From Curtobacterium sp. MCPF17_052 (GTDB lineage: Bacteria > Actinomycetota > Actinomycetes > Actinomycetales > Microbacteriaceae), in the NCBI RefSeq assembly GCF_003234085.1, contig NZ_QKSD01000002.1:206378-270377 (forward strand): a DNA stretch of 64,000 nucleotides, written 5' to 3'. The notes under the pieces were generated by a model that saw nothing but the letters and a program-made list of their open reading frames with translations, did not search any database and was not told the DNA's origin. The position numbers and the translations under genes were made by a program. Shown one piece after another: positions 7,732 through 16,330 of this stretch. Every line of letters begins with the position of its first letter. Position 1 is the stretch's first letter.

Positions 7732-8388
7732 TCAGCGGGCGACGGCGATCGCGAAGGGCACGAAGCCGACCGACCCGAGCAGACTCGGCACCAGGAGCGC
7801 CACCGCCTCGGTGCCCCGAGCGGTGCTGATGTCACCGAGGTCGACCACCCAGTCGTCCTGCCATCCGAGGCTGCTCAGGACGGTCCGCACCAGGTCCTTC
7901 GCGTCGGGGTCGTCGCCGGAGAGGAACACAGTGGGTGGGTTCCGGAGCACACCGGGACTCGTCATGACGGAGAACAGCATCGTGTTCAGGCCCTTGACGA
8001 CCTTCGTCGCCGGGAGTGCTGCCTGCAGGAGCTCACCGAGACTCGTGTCCCGGTGGAGGAGCCCACCGGGGAGGCCGTCGGCGCTCCGGACGGTGGCGTT
8101 CGAGACGTCCAGGAGCACCTTGCCGGCGAGTGCCTCACGGTGGCCGGTGAGACGTTCGAGCGAACCGTCGCCCGGGGTCGCGTTGATGACGAGATCGCTG
8201 TTCGCGATCGCGGTCGCGACGTCCGAGACGCTGGCGTCGCTCCGGGCCGCGGCGGTGCCCGGGTCGCGGACCCCGAGCGTGACCCGGTGGCCCGCGGCGG
8301 CCAGCCCGGCTGCGAGGGTCGTGCCGACGCGCCCGGCGCCGAGGACGGCGATGGTGCTCGTCGTGGTCGTGGTGGTGTTCATGGTCAT
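7732..8388 (-). CDS. NAD(P)-binding oxidoreductase, F420-dependent NADP reductase-like
   Basis: 218 aa. The N-terminal Rossmann motif IAVLGAGRVGTTLA is followed by VINATPGDGS and a segment VLLDVSNAT typical of the NADP:F420 oxidoreductase (NpdG)/coenzyme-F420-type dinucleotide-binding family, then VKGLNTM as in those proteins. These enzymes pass hydride between NAD(P)H and a flavin-like cofactor or reduce small substrates; the substrate here is unknown. The start ATG 8388 is supported by AAGGAG 6 nt upstream; a second ATG lies two codons in. It follows the inositol-phosphatase-like gene by 40 nt on the same strand, and both diverge from a LysR regulator, which probably controls them. A strong terminator follows. 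Confidence 0.75.
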   Translation of the reverse strand: MTMNTTTTTTSTIAVLGAGRVGTTLAAGLAAAGHRVTLGVRDPGTAAARSDASVSDVATAIANSDLVINATPGDGSLERLTGHREALAGKVLLDVSNATVRSADGLPGGLLHRDTSLGELLQAALPATKVVKGLNTMLFSVMTSPGVLRNPPTVFLSGDDPDAKDLVRTVLSSLGWQDDWVVDLGDISTARGTEAVALLVPSLLGSVGFVPFAIAVAR

Positions 8389-8428
8389 GGGGACTCCTTG
8401 TCCTGAGGAAGCTGCGGGGCGACCGGCG

Positions 8429-9241
8429 TCAGCGGAGAACCGCGGCGATGCCCGATGCCAGGCCGAGGGTGGTGGCGATGAAGTCGTCGCTGGCGAGGGT
8501 CCACGGCGCGCCGGTGGAGTCGATGACGGCGCCGTGGGCCTCCTGCACGAGCAGTGCGCCGGCGACGAGACCGGACCGGACCTGGCCGTACTGCCAGAAC
8601 GCGTCGGTGTGCCCTGCGGCGACCTGCACGAGCTGCAGGGTCGCGGGGACGGTGGCGGACACGAGCAGTGCGGCGCCGAGCATCCGGTCGATCGACGCAC
8701 TCATGCGGCGGCGGGCGTCGGCTGCCTCGCCGGGCGCGGCCTGCCCGGTGCCGACGAGTGCGGCGGCCAGGTCGGACTTCGCGGACACCGCGAGGGGTGA
8801 ACCGTTCAGGGACGCCCCTGCGCCTCGGACCGCGGTGAAGGTCTGGCCGAGGGCGGGCAGGAACACCGCGGTGACGACGGGGACGTCGTCGCGGACGAGT
8901 GTCGCGGTGACTCCCCAGTCGACCCGGCCGTGGATGTGGTTCACGTTGCCCTCGGCGGCGTCCGTGACCCACCACTCTCCGGCACCCAGGGAGCCGCGAC
9001 CTTCTTCGTCGTCGTCCCACCGGGCCTCCGGACGGAGCCGCTCGAGTGCCGGGCGGAGCACCGCGACCGAAGCGGCGTCGTTGTCGCCGATGGCCGCGAG
9101 GAGCGTGTCGAGGTCGTCGACGCGGTCCTCGGTCGAGAAGCGGCCGAGCAACACGGTCCCTGCTTCGGTGACCGCGGCCGTGAGGCCGGCGAGCAGCGCG
9201 ACGTCCTCGACCGTCTGCGCAGAGTTGGTCGTGTCATCCAT
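8429..9241 (-). CDS. Inositol monophosphatase-family protein with altered metal-site motifs
   Basis: 270 aa, the usual length for the family. The fold is suggested by the N-terminal helices, GEWWVTDAAEGNVNHIHG in place of the canonical WxxDPxDGTxN motif, and GQTFTAVRGAGASLNG, which matches the 'A..G.GA..NG' strand region. In the first metal motif the second Asp is Glu (DAAEGN). In the C-terminal motif, where WDxAAG is expected, the sequence reads FWQYGQVRSG and lacks the metal-binding Asp. The protein may therefore have changed or lost phosphatase activity. ATG 9241 has GGAG upstream. It is the first gene of a two-gene unit with the downstream oxidoreductase, divergent from the LysR gene (105-bp spacer). 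Confidence 0.7.
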   Translation of the reverse strand: MDDTTNSAQTVEDVALLAGLTAAVTEAGTVLLGRFSTEDRVDDLDTLLAAIGDNDAASVAVLRPALERLRPEARWDDDEEGRGSLGAGEWWVTDAAEGNVNHIHGRVDWGVTATLVRDDVPVVTAVFLPALGQTFTAVRGAGASLNGSPLAVSAKSDLAAALVGTGQAAPGEAADARRRMSASIDRMLGAALLVSATVPATLQLVQVAAGHTDAFWQYGQVRSGLVAGALLVQEAHGAVIDSTGAPWTLASDDFIATTLGLASGIAAVLR

Positions 9242-9346
9242 GGGTTCTTCTCCTTCGCCGCGGCGTTCCTCGTCGCTGTGGTGGCAACGGTAGGAGCGGG
9301 CGGTGATGCGCACAAATACAATCCGTGCACATGTAGATTGCGTTTC

Positions 9347-10255
9347 GTGCAACTGGACCTGAACCTCCTGACTGCGTTGGATGCGTTGCTCGACGAGGAG
9401 AGCGTCACCGGTGCCGCAGACCGACTGCACCTGTCCGCCCCCGCGATGAGCCGCACCCTCGGTCGGATCCGCCAGGCGACCGGGGACCAGATCCTCGTCC
9501 GTGCGGGTCGCGTCATGCGGCCGACCCCGCGTGCGATCGCGCTGCGGGACGAGGTGCGAGCCCTGGTCCTGCGGAGTGCTGCCGTGTTGACACCGGAACG
9601 GGAGTTGCACCTCGACGCGCTGCAGCGTGTGTTCACGATCCAGGCGCACGACGCCCTGACGACGGCACTGGCGCCCGTTCTCGTGCAGCGGGTGGCGACG
9701 GTCGCGCCCGGTGTCCGGGTGCGGTTCCTCGGTGAGGCGTCCGGCGGGAACACCGAACTCGGACGTGGGGTGGTCGATCTGGAGATCGGATCAGCGGCGC
9801 CGGTGTCACCGTCGATCGACCACGAGGCCGTCGGCACGGACGAGCTCGTCGGAGTGGCCCGTGCCGGTCATCCGATGCTCTCGGCACCGATCGACCTCGA
9901 GCAGTGGGTCGCGGTGCCGCACGTGGTGGTGTCGCGCCGAGGCCGGTTGCGGGACCGCGTCGACGATCACCTGGAGTCGGTCGGCCGGTCGCGGACGGTC
10001 GTGTCGTCCCTGGCGGCGACCGGCGCGGCGATCGATGTCGTCCGGTCGACCGACGCCGTCGCCGTCGTGCCAGCCTCCGTGGCAGCACGGCTGGACGACG
10101 GAGTGGGGTCGTTCCGGCTGCCGGTCGCTCTCCCGCCGGTACCGATCGTCCTCGCGTGGCACCGTCAGTTCACCGCCGACGTAGGGCACCGGTGGTTCCG
10201 CGCCCTCACCGGGGACGTGCTGCGCTCCGGGCGGGATCCACGCCGTCAGTCATGA
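9347..10255 (+). CDS. LysR-family transcriptional regulator
   Basis: 302 aa from GTG 9347. The N-terminal winged helix-turn-helix DLNLLTALDALLDEESVTGAADRLHLSAPAMSRTLGRIR is a textbook LysR reader head, and residues 90-300 form the periplasmic-binding-like effector domain. The start was chosen where the LysR N-terminus (QLDLNLL) begins; an in-frame extension upstream has no counterpart in the family. It is divergent from the IMPase-like/oxidoreductase pair, and the 105-bp gap contains an A/T-rich stretch (CACAAATACAAT) where autoregulated LysR operators usually sit. Likely regulates that pair; the co-inducer is unknown. Confidence 0.85.
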   Translation: MQLDLNLLTALDALLDEESVTGAADRLHLSAPAMSRTLGRIRQATGDQILVRAGRVMRPTPRAIALRDEVRALVLRSAAVLTPERELHLDALQRVFTIQAHDALTTALAPVLVQRVATVAPGVRVRFLGEASGGNTELGRGVVDLEIGSAAPVSPSIDHEAVGTDELVGVARAGHPMLSAPIDLEQWVAVPHVVVSRRGRLRDRVDDHLESVGRSRTVVSSLAATGAAIDVVRSTDAVAVVPASVAARLDDGVGSFRLPVALPPVPIVLAWHRQFTADVGHRWFRALTGDVLRSGRDPRRQS

Positions 10256-10480
10256 TCGGGTTCACGGACCTCGGACCGTCCCCGCACCAGACCGTGCGGC
10301 AACTCGAGCGCTGGTCCGAAGCGCACCGGGACGACGTGTCACCGAACCAGGCCCGGTTCGACGCCCGGTGAACCGCCGGGCGGCGACGAGTGCCCGATGC
10401 GCGCACCACGGCGCTGACCCCTAGGCTCGGACGCGGACTCGCCGGTGCACGGGGCGCACGGCGGAGGCAAGGGGGAACGC

Positions 10481-11137
10481 ATGTCCATCACGTCCAGGAT
10501 CAGCAGCGTGGGCGCGGCAACGGTCATCGCAGTCATCGCGTTGTCCGGGTGCGCAGGACCCGGCAGCACTGCGCCGGCCAGCCAGCGTCCAACGTCGCAG
10601 GCATCATCGCCGAGCGCGTCGTCGACACCGGACGCATCGCCGACACCGACCGCCGACGCCGCAGGACCGACCGACCTGACGTTCGAGGACGGCACTGCGC
10701 TCTCGACGACAGAGCTGCCGGCGTTCAGCCTCGAGATCTCCGCGCTCGGCGACTGGAAGCAGACCGGCGAGGACTCCGCCACGGGGACGCGGGAGTACAC
10801 GAAGTCGGACGGGTCGGTCGCGACGATCACGCAGCAGCGGATCACCGACCTCGATCCGTCGATCGGGGACCGCGCGGCCACGGAGCAGCTGTTCACGGCT
10901 GCCGGGCTGCCCGCCGAGCAGCTCGAGGAGCAGCTCCTGCCGACCATGACCGACGGGACGGCGCAGTTCCTGTCGATCGCGGGCCACAACTCCGACGGAT
11001 CGTGGTCAGCCACGGTGGCACGCGCGTTCGCGAAGCCGGGAGCGGCGCTCATCGTGAAGGTGAAGACCTCCTCACAGGAGGCGCTGCGTCCCGACCTGCA
11101 CGACATCCTCGTCCACGCGAAGGTCGTCATCGTCTGA
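10481..11137 (+). CDS. Secreted lipoprotein of unknown function
   Basis: 218 aa. A short signal peptide ends in a lipobox (IALSGC), followed by a Ser/Thr/Pro/Ala-rich spacer typical of surface-tethered actinobacterial lipoproteins. The rest (about residues 70-218) is a compact soluble domain beginning LTFEDGTALSTTELPAFSLE; the alternation of short strands (AQFLSIAGHN, AALIVKVKT) resembles small beta-rich lipoproteins, but I do not recognise a family. ATG 10481 is supported by AAGGGGGAA upstream; an earlier in-frame ATG at 10445 has no ribosome binding site. A TAGGCT -10-like hexamer lies about 60 nt upstream. It probably acts on the outer face of the membrane. Confidence 0.7.
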   Translation: MSITSRISSVGAATVIAVIALSGCAGPGSTAPASQRPTSQASSPSASSTPDASPTPTADAAGPTDLTFEDGTALSTTELPAFSLEISALGDWKQTGEDSATGTREYTKSDGSVATITQQRITDLDPSIGDRAATEQLFTAAGLPAEQLEEQLLPTMTDGTAQFLSIAGHNSDGSWSATVARAFAKPGAALIVKVKTSSQEALRPDLHDILVHAKVVIV

Positions 11138-11184
11138 GTCGGCGGTCCGGCCCCTCCACCGTCCACGCCGTCTAGGGTTGCCGC

Positions 11185-11601
11185 ATGGGGACCTGGAGCG
11201 CAGAACCGGTCGGCAACGACGCAGCGGCGGACTTCGTCGGCGATCTGGACGACGAGCGGGGGTGGACCGTCGTGGAGTCGGCACTCACCGCGGCGACGGA
11301 GGCCGGACCGGGGTTGGACAGCGACGTCGCGGAACTCGCGATCGCCGCCGCCGAGGTCGTCGCGCACGGTCTCGGACGGCCGACGCAGGACGACGCCTAC
11401 ACCGCGACCATCGGGCAGTTCGTCGCCCGTGCCGGCCAGCCCGATGCGGGGCTCGTCCGACTGGCCGCGCAGGCCGTCGCCGCTGCCTCGGCTGGCGAGG
11501 GCGAACTCGCGGAACTGTGGGACGACGCCGGTACGACCGAGCTCGCCGAGTGGCGTGGGTCGATCGCACGCCTGGGCGCGAACCTCCGCACCGACCAGTA
11601 G
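11185..11601 (+). CDS. DUF4259-like protein
   Basis: 138 aa beginning MGTWSAEPVGNDAAADFVGD, the characteristic opening of DUF4259 proteins; the remainder is helical. Its function is unknown in the family. A TAGGGT hexamer at 11173-11178 stands 6 nt before the ATG and there is no Shine-Dalgarno, so the transcript is probably leaderless. The hydrolase gene begins 11 nt after its stop. Confidence 0.75.
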   Translation: MGTWSAEPVGNDAAADFVGDLDDERGWTVVESALTAATEAGPGLDSDVAELAIAAAEVVAHGLGRPTQDDAYTATIGQFVARAGQPDAGLVRLAAQAVAAASAGEGELAELWDDAGTTELAEWRGSIARLGANLRTDQ

Positions 11602-11612
11602 GGCGCATCCCC

Positions 11613-12437
11613 GTGCGCAGGGTGGAGGCCGTCGGTGCGGGATCGCTCCGCTGGTACCGACCGGAGGCGGAGGGCAGCAGCGCGGGTCCCACGCTGCTCT
11701 GGCTGCACGGCGGCGGGTTCTTCCGGGGGAGCCCTGCGCAACCCGAGGCCCACGACGTCGCCCGCGTCCTCGCCGACCAGGGCGTCACGGTGGTGACCGC
11801 GGCCTACCGCCTGGCGCCGTTCCCCGGCACAGGACCGCTGCGGCGGCGACCGGATGGTCCGGCGCGGCAACCGGAGCGCTTCCGGCTGCCACTCGAGGAC
11901 GTCATCGCCGCGGCACGGGCCGTGTCGGCCGAGTCCCCGAAGGGCATCGTCCTCGGCGGCGCGAGCGCCGGGGCGTGTCTGGCTGCCGCCGCCGCCCTGC
12001 ACGCGGTGGACGACGGCACCCCTCCGGTCGGAGCCGTCTTCGCGTACGGGTTCTTCCACGCCACGCACCCCCGGGACAGCGACCCAGCGCACCGCTCGCG
12101 CGGTCATCGTCGGATCACGCACGCGCCCTGGGCGCTCGACGTCGCGAACCGCAACCACGCGGGCACCCGGCGGGCGCTGGTGCACCGGTACGCGTTCCCC
12201 GGCGGCCACGACCTGACCGGTTTCCCGCCGACGCTCGTCGTGAACGCCGAGCGCGACACCATGCGGACCTCGGGCGATCGCTTCGCGGCCGAGCTCGCGG
12301 TCGCGGGCTCCGACGTGGAACGCCATGTGCTGCCGGGCAGTGCGCACGCCTTCCTGAACCGCCCGGGCCTCCCGGCCTTCGCCACGGGAACCGCGCTCAT
12401 CGCCGAGTGGATGCGGCGCCGCCGGACTCCCGCGTGA
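11613..12437 (+). CDS. Alpha/beta hydrolase, hormone-sensitive-lipase type
   Basis: 274 aa. The oxyanion-hole motif LWLHGGGFFRGSP and the nucleophile elbow GGASAGACLA (GxSxG) are classical for HSL-family esterases. The acid appears as NAERDTMRTSGD and the catalytic His as GSAHAFLN. Such enzymes hydrolyse short-chain esters or lactones in the cytoplasm. The start GTG 11613 lies just after the DUF4259 stop, with a second GTG three codons in; neither has a strong ribosome binding site. Substrate unknown. Confidence 0.85.
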   Translation: MRRVEAVGAGSLRWYRPEAEGSSAGPTLLWLHGGGFFRGSPAQPEAHDVARVLADQGVTVVTAAYRLAPFPGTGPLRRRPDGPARQPERFRLPLEDVIAAARAVSAESPKGIVLGGASAGACLAAAAALHAVDDGTPPVGAVFAYGFFHATHPRDSDPAHRSRGHRRITHAPWALDVANRNHAGTRRALVHRYAFPGGHDLTGFPPTLVVNAERDTMRTSGDRFAAELAVAGSDVERHVLPGSAHAFLNRPGLPAFATGTALIAEWMRRRRTPA

Positions 12438-12563
12438 ACAGCCGGTGTCCGATCGGTCCGATCACTCGACCGGTCGCGCTGCTCCGCATCCCGAGGCCGA
12501 CGCCCAGGACGACGTGACCGAACCGTGTCCCACGGTCGGGACCGCCCGGTCCAGGATCGACGC

Positions 12564-13019
12564 ATGGGGACGGGGCGAGCGGCGGCCATCGGCGGGGCGG
12601 TAGCGCTCGTCGTCGCCCTCGGCCTCGACGGGTGCAGCGTCGGTCCGACCACCTGCACGGCGATCGGCTGGGCGAACGGCGTCGAAGTGACGCTCCTCGG
12701 CGACACCACCGACGTCGCCACCGTGACCGCGTGCGGCGGTGCCGGATGCGAGCCACCCGCAGCCGACGATCCGCCGCCCTTCCCACCGGAGGCGGACCCG
12801 GGGAACACATCGACACCCGTCGCCGGCGGCGACAGCCGGACGCTGTACCTGGGCATGGACACGCCGGAGCGCGGTGCGGTCGCCGTGTACGACCGTGCCG
12901 GCCACGTGCTCACCGAGCAGTCGGTGGCGCTGCGCTGGGAGAGTCCGCACGATGCGGAGCCGTGCGGCGGTCCGTCCTCCGGTCGCGTCACCGTCCGTCT
13001 TCCCGCGTCGCCCGGCTGA
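12564..13019 (+). CDS. Small secreted/lipoprotein-like protein
   Basis: 151 aa. The N-terminal hydrophobic stretch (AAIGGAVALVVALGL) ends in DGC, a loose lipobox. The mature part is short, beta-rich and has paired cysteines (TTCTAIGW, VTACGGAGCEP) plus an Asp/Pro-rich loop near residue 85. No family recognised. ATG 12564 has AGGA upstream; an in-frame ATG at 12525 would add 13 charged residues before the signal and is less likely. A hairpin terminator follows the stop. Confidence 0.6.
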   Translation: MGTGRAAAIGGAVALVVALGLDGCSVGPTTCTAIGWANGVEVTLLGDTTDVATVTACGGAGCEPPAADDPPPFPPEADPGNTSTPVAGGDSRTLYLGMDTPERGAVAVYDRAGHVLTEQSVALRWESPHDAEPCGGPSSGRVTVRLPASPG

Positions 13020-13037
13020 CCGCTGCGGCACCCGCCG

Positions 13038-13077
13038 GACGGGAGGCACGGTGCCGGCCCGCACCGCGCCTCCCGTC
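13038..13077. terminator. Hairpin terminator with GACGGGAGGC stem
   Basis: Arms 13038-13047 and 13068-13077 pair perfectly (GACGGGAGGC/GCCTCCCGTC) and enclose an inner CGGTGC/GCACCG stem. It lies 18 bp past the small lipoprotein gene. The same stem sequence recurs in the terminator at 24157-24204. Confidence 0.7.
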
Positions 13078-13154
13078 GCGTTGCCCGGCTGGGGAGTGAC
13101 CGGACGGCCGCCGGACGAGCCGCGACGTCCCTGCCGCTGTCGTGCGGCAGGCGC

Positions 13155-13526
13155 TCAGGACGCCGGCCTGCTGAACAGGTTCACGACGTTGCCGTCGGGG
13201 TCGCGGACGAGCGCCGACCGGTTGCCCCACGGCATCGTCGTCGGCGCCAGGACGACGTCGCCGGGGTCAGGCTGCAGACGTTCGAACTCGCCGTCGACGT
13301 CCGCGACCTCGAACTCGATGAACACCGACCGGTTCGTCTGCGCGGACACGGCGTCCCCGAGCATCGCGACCGTGGCCGTGCTCGCGATGGCCAGGACCGC
13401 GCCGGAGCCGCTGAACTGCGCGAAGACCGGCGCGGGTCGTTCGGCGGGGCGGCCGGTGACACGCTCGTAGAAGGCGGCGAGACGGTCGACGTCCTCGGTC
13501 ACGATGCGGATGGATGTGAACGACAC
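13155..13526 (-). CDS. VOC (glyoxalase/bleomycin-resistance) family protein
   Basis: 123 aa, a single vicinal-oxygen-chelate domain with the paired beta-alpha-beta-beta-beta pattern: FTSIRIVTEDVDRLAAFYERVTG at the start, FIEFEVADVDGEFERLQ in the middle, and RDPDGNVVNLF at the end, the last being a hallmark of the family. Members bind metals and act as dioxygenases, glyoxalases or drug-binding proteins; the substrate cannot be told here. It is followed (in transcription) by nothing on the same strand for 135 bp. It sits 96 nt downstream of the WYL regulator gene, which may regulate it. Confidence 0.85.
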   Translation of the reverse strand: MSFTSIRIVTEDVDRLAAFYERVTGRPAERPAPVFAQFSGSGAVLAIASTATVAMLGDAVSAQTNRSVFIEFEVADVDGEFERLQPDPGDVVLAPTTMPWGNRSALVRDPDGNVVNLFSRPAS

Positions 13527-13622
13527 GGGTGCCTCCTGGAGCAGTGGTGATCTGGTCCGGCCAGCCTCCCCGACACCCGCGACACCGTCCTGTCGGTGTT
13601 TCCCGGATCCGGTCGCCTCCGG

Positions 13623-14324
13623 TCAGTCGACGTGCTCGGTGACGGATCGGAGGCGACCGTACGGGATGTCCAGGTCCTCGCGGCGGAGGGTCCGCGGCTG
13701 CGGACGCTCGTCGGTCAGTTCGATCGACAGCACCCGGTCGCCCCGGAAGGCGCGGACACCGTCCCGCAGGCGGCACCAGGCGATCAGGTACCAGTCGCCG
13801 GCTTTGCCGATCGACCCCAGCGGTTCGACCTCCCGGACGGACTCCGACCCCGACCGGTCCCGGTACCGCAGCCGGACCACCCGGTCTGCCCGGAGTGCGG
13901 CGGCGAAGGCCGGCAGCACCGGTGCGTCGTCGGCGGGTTCGAGCAGGTGCACCCGTGACGCCAGGGCCCTGGCACGTCGAGCGTCGTCTTCCGGCATCAC
14001 CGCGAGGACCTTCCGGACGGCGGTCGCGGCGGCCTGTCGGAAGGGCCCACGCTGCAGCGTCCCGAGCCCGACCAACACCGCGATCGCTTCGTCCGGTGTG
14101 AACCCGGTCGGTCCGAGCGTCGCGGTCGCGTCGATGACGTAGCCCCCGGTCCTGCCGGGCTCCGCCCAGATCGGGAGGCCCGACTGCTGCAACGCCGAGA
14201 GGTCGCGCTCGACGGTCCGCACCGACACCCCGAACCGCTCGGCGAGCCAGCGCGCGCTGCGGGCCCGGGGAGCGACAGCGCGCAACTCCTCGACGAGGGC
14301 GTAGAGGCGGTCGGTGCGGGTCAC
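13623..14324 (-). CDS. YafY-type transcriptional regulator (HTH-11 plus WYL domain)
   Basis: 233 aa. The N-terminal winged helix (RTDRLYALVEELRA ... LAERFGVSVRTVERDLSALQ) is a DeoR-like HTH-11. The rest carries a WYL domain, with DWYLIAWCRLRDGVRAFRGDR near residues 175-200. WYL domains sense nucleic acids or small ligands. The chosen GTG 14324 puts the family's usual N-terminus first; a GTG at 14375 in the same frame would add 17 residues. It is divergent from the acyl-CoA synthetase (14517) and co-directional with the VOC gene. Confidence 0.85.
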   Translation of the reverse strand: MTRTDRLYALVEELRAVAPRARSARWLAERFGVSVRTVERDLSALQQSGLPIWAEPGRTGGYVIDATATLGPTGFTPDEAIAVLVGLGTLQRGPFRQAAATAVRKVLAVMPEDDARRARALASRVHLLEPADDAPVLPAFAAALRADRVVRLRYRDRSGSESVREVEPLGSIGKAGDWYLIAWCRLRDGVRAFRGDRVLSIELTDERPQPRTLRREDLDIPYGRLRSVTEHVD

Positions 14325-14516
14325 TCCACCATCATGCGACTCGGGAGTCGGCGCGGAGGCCACGATCTGGGACACGCCGGCGGCGGCCGAGCTCGACGAG
14401 CCCTGGCCCGGGTCCGGGAGTGATCCGGCGGTGGACGTCTGTCCGCACTGCGGGGTCCGGGTTCGCTCCTGGCGGAATGGTTCCGGTGCGGAAGTTCATG
14501 CGGCTTTGATCGTCAC

Positions 14517-16208
14517 ATGAGTGCAGATGGTCCCGACGTCCGACGTGCGTACGACCCGACCCGGCTGCGGGCGGTCTTCGAGCGGAACTTCACTTATGCC
14601 TCCGCCGTGGAGCGCAACGTGCACCGGTTCGGCGGCAAGCCCGCTCTGAGCGACCCGGAGACCGGGCGGTCGTGGACGTACGCCCAGCTCGGCGCGGTCA
14701 CCGGACACCTGGTCGGTGGCCTCGCACGCCACGGTGTGCAATCCGGCGACGTCGTCTGCTACCAGCTGATGAACCGGCCGGAGTTCGCGTTCCTCTACGT
14801 CGCGACCCAGGGCTTGCGTGCCGTGGGCTCGCCGATGAACTTCCGTCTTGCACCCGGGGAGACCGCACACATCCTCGACGACGCCGAGCCCGTGGTCTTC
14901 GTGTACGAAGCCGCTGCTTCCGCCGACGTCGCGACCGCGCTCGCACTGGCCTCCCATCGACCGGCCGTGCTGGTCGCGGTCGGAGAGCCGGTCGCTGACG
15001 TCGAGCCGTTGCCGGGCTCGATCACCTTCGCGGAGTTGCTCGACACGTCGGCACCGTCGTTCCGAGCTCCCGAAGCCGGCACCGTCTGGGACGAGACCAC
15101 CCGCCTCTACACCTCGGGCACCACGGGCCGCCCGAAGGCCGTGCCCCTGTCGAGCCTCAACGAGACCCTGAGTGCGCACGACGTGATCATGCACCTGCCG
15201 CTCTCACCCCGGGACCGGACGCTCAACATGTCGCCCTGGTTCCACCGGGGCGGCGTGTACTGCGCGGGACCGAACCCGGTGTTCTACGTCGGGGCGGAAG
15301 CCGTCACCCTGCGGCAGTTCGACCCGGTGCGTGTCCTCGACCTGATCGAGGAGTCGAGCCTGACGTTCGTCGTCGGAGCTCCGACGAACCTGGAGCGCCT
15401 GGCGGACGAGCAGGAGGCGCGGCCCCGTGACCTGTCGAGCCTCACCGGCATCGTCACGATGGGGGCACCCTTCGAACGGCAGGCTGCACTGCGGTACCAG
15501 CGGGTGCTCACCCCGAACATCTCGAACGGGTACGGCACGACCGAGACCTTCTGGAACACGTTCCTCCGCGGCTACGAACTGACCGCCAACGCGGGTGCCG
15601 CCGGACGCGCGAACATCGACGACGACGTCGCCGTCGTGCAGGCCCTCGCCGGACGGCTCGCCGACCCGCGGGACCAGGTGGCCAAGGACGGCAAGGAGAT
15701 CGGCGAGATCGCGATCCGGTCGATCAAGTCCGGGTACGCCTACGTGCACGACCCGGCTGCCGAGCGCGCCAAGTTCCAGGACGGGTGGTTCTACCCGGGT
15801 GACCTCGCCACCTGGAACGAGGACGAGGTCGTCACGATCGTCGGCCGGAAGGACGACATGCTCATCTCCGGCGGCGAGAACGTGCACCCCGTGCAGGTCG
15901 AGGAGGTCCTCGCCGGTCACGCCGGGGTCGCGGACTCGATCGTGGTGGGGAAGGCGGACCCCGAGTGGGGCCAGGTCGTCGTGGCGTACGTCGTCCGTCG
16001 CAGCGGACAGCTGACCGATCCCGCTTCCGCGGCTTCGGCTCTCGACGCGCACTGCCGGGCGAGCACCGACCTCGCCGACTTCAAGCGGCCGCGCCTCTAC
16101 GCCTTCGTCGACGAGTTGCCCTACACGGCAACCGGGAAGAAGCAGCACTTCGTGATGCAGCGCCGCACGTCCGACGACGCGGAAGCGGGCCTGTTCGTGC
16201 GCCCGTAG
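14517..16208 (+). CDS. AMP-binding acyl-CoA synthetase/ligase
   Basis: 563 aa with the full set of ANL-superfamily motifs: A3 P-loop LYTSGTTGRPKAVP, A5 NGYGTTE, A7 WFYPGDLA, A8 hinge GRKDDMLISGGENVHPVQVEE, and A10 with the catalytic lysine in YTATGKKQHF. It activates a carboxylic acid to acyl-AMP and then, most likely, to acyl-CoA; the acid substrate (fatty, aryl or other) is not obvious. It stands alone between a WYL regulator on the opposite strand and the AlkZ-like gene. ATG 14517 has no strong Shine-Dalgarno. Confidence 0.88.
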   Translation: MSADGPDVRRAYDPTRLRAVFERNFTYASAVERNVHRFGGKPALSDPETGRSWTYAQLGAVTGHLVGGLARHGVQSGDVVCYQLMNRPEFAFLYVATQGLRAVGSPMNFRLAPGETAHILDDAEPVVFVYEAAASADVATALALASHRPAVLVAVGEPVADVEPLPGSITFAELLDTSAPSFRAPEAGTVWDETTRLYTSGTTGRPKAVPLSSLNETLSAHDVIMHLPLSPRDRTLNMSPWFHRGGVYCAGPNPVFYVGAEAVTLRQFDPVRVLDLIEESSLTFVVGAPTNLERLADEQEARPRDLSSLTGIVTMGAPFERQAALRYQRVLTPNISNGYGTTETFWNTFLRGYELTANAGAAGRANIDDDVAVVQALAGRLADPRDQVAKDGKEIGEIAIRSIKSGYAYVHDPAAERAKFQDGWFYPGDLATWNEDEVVTIVGRKDDMLISGGENVHPVQVEEVLAGHAGVADSIVVGKADPEWGQVVVAYVVRRSGQLTDPASAASALDAHCRASTDLADFKRPRLYAFVDELPYTATGKKQHFVMQRRTSDDAEAGLFVRP

Positions 16209-16330
16209 ACGCTGTGGCACCCCACCGCAGCTCCTGACCGCCAGCCGTGCCGTCCGCCAGCGCGGATGCCGGGTGGTCAGGCCGCTCACGGTGCACCATG
16301 ATCGTCAGACACGACGGCAGGAGGTCGGCC

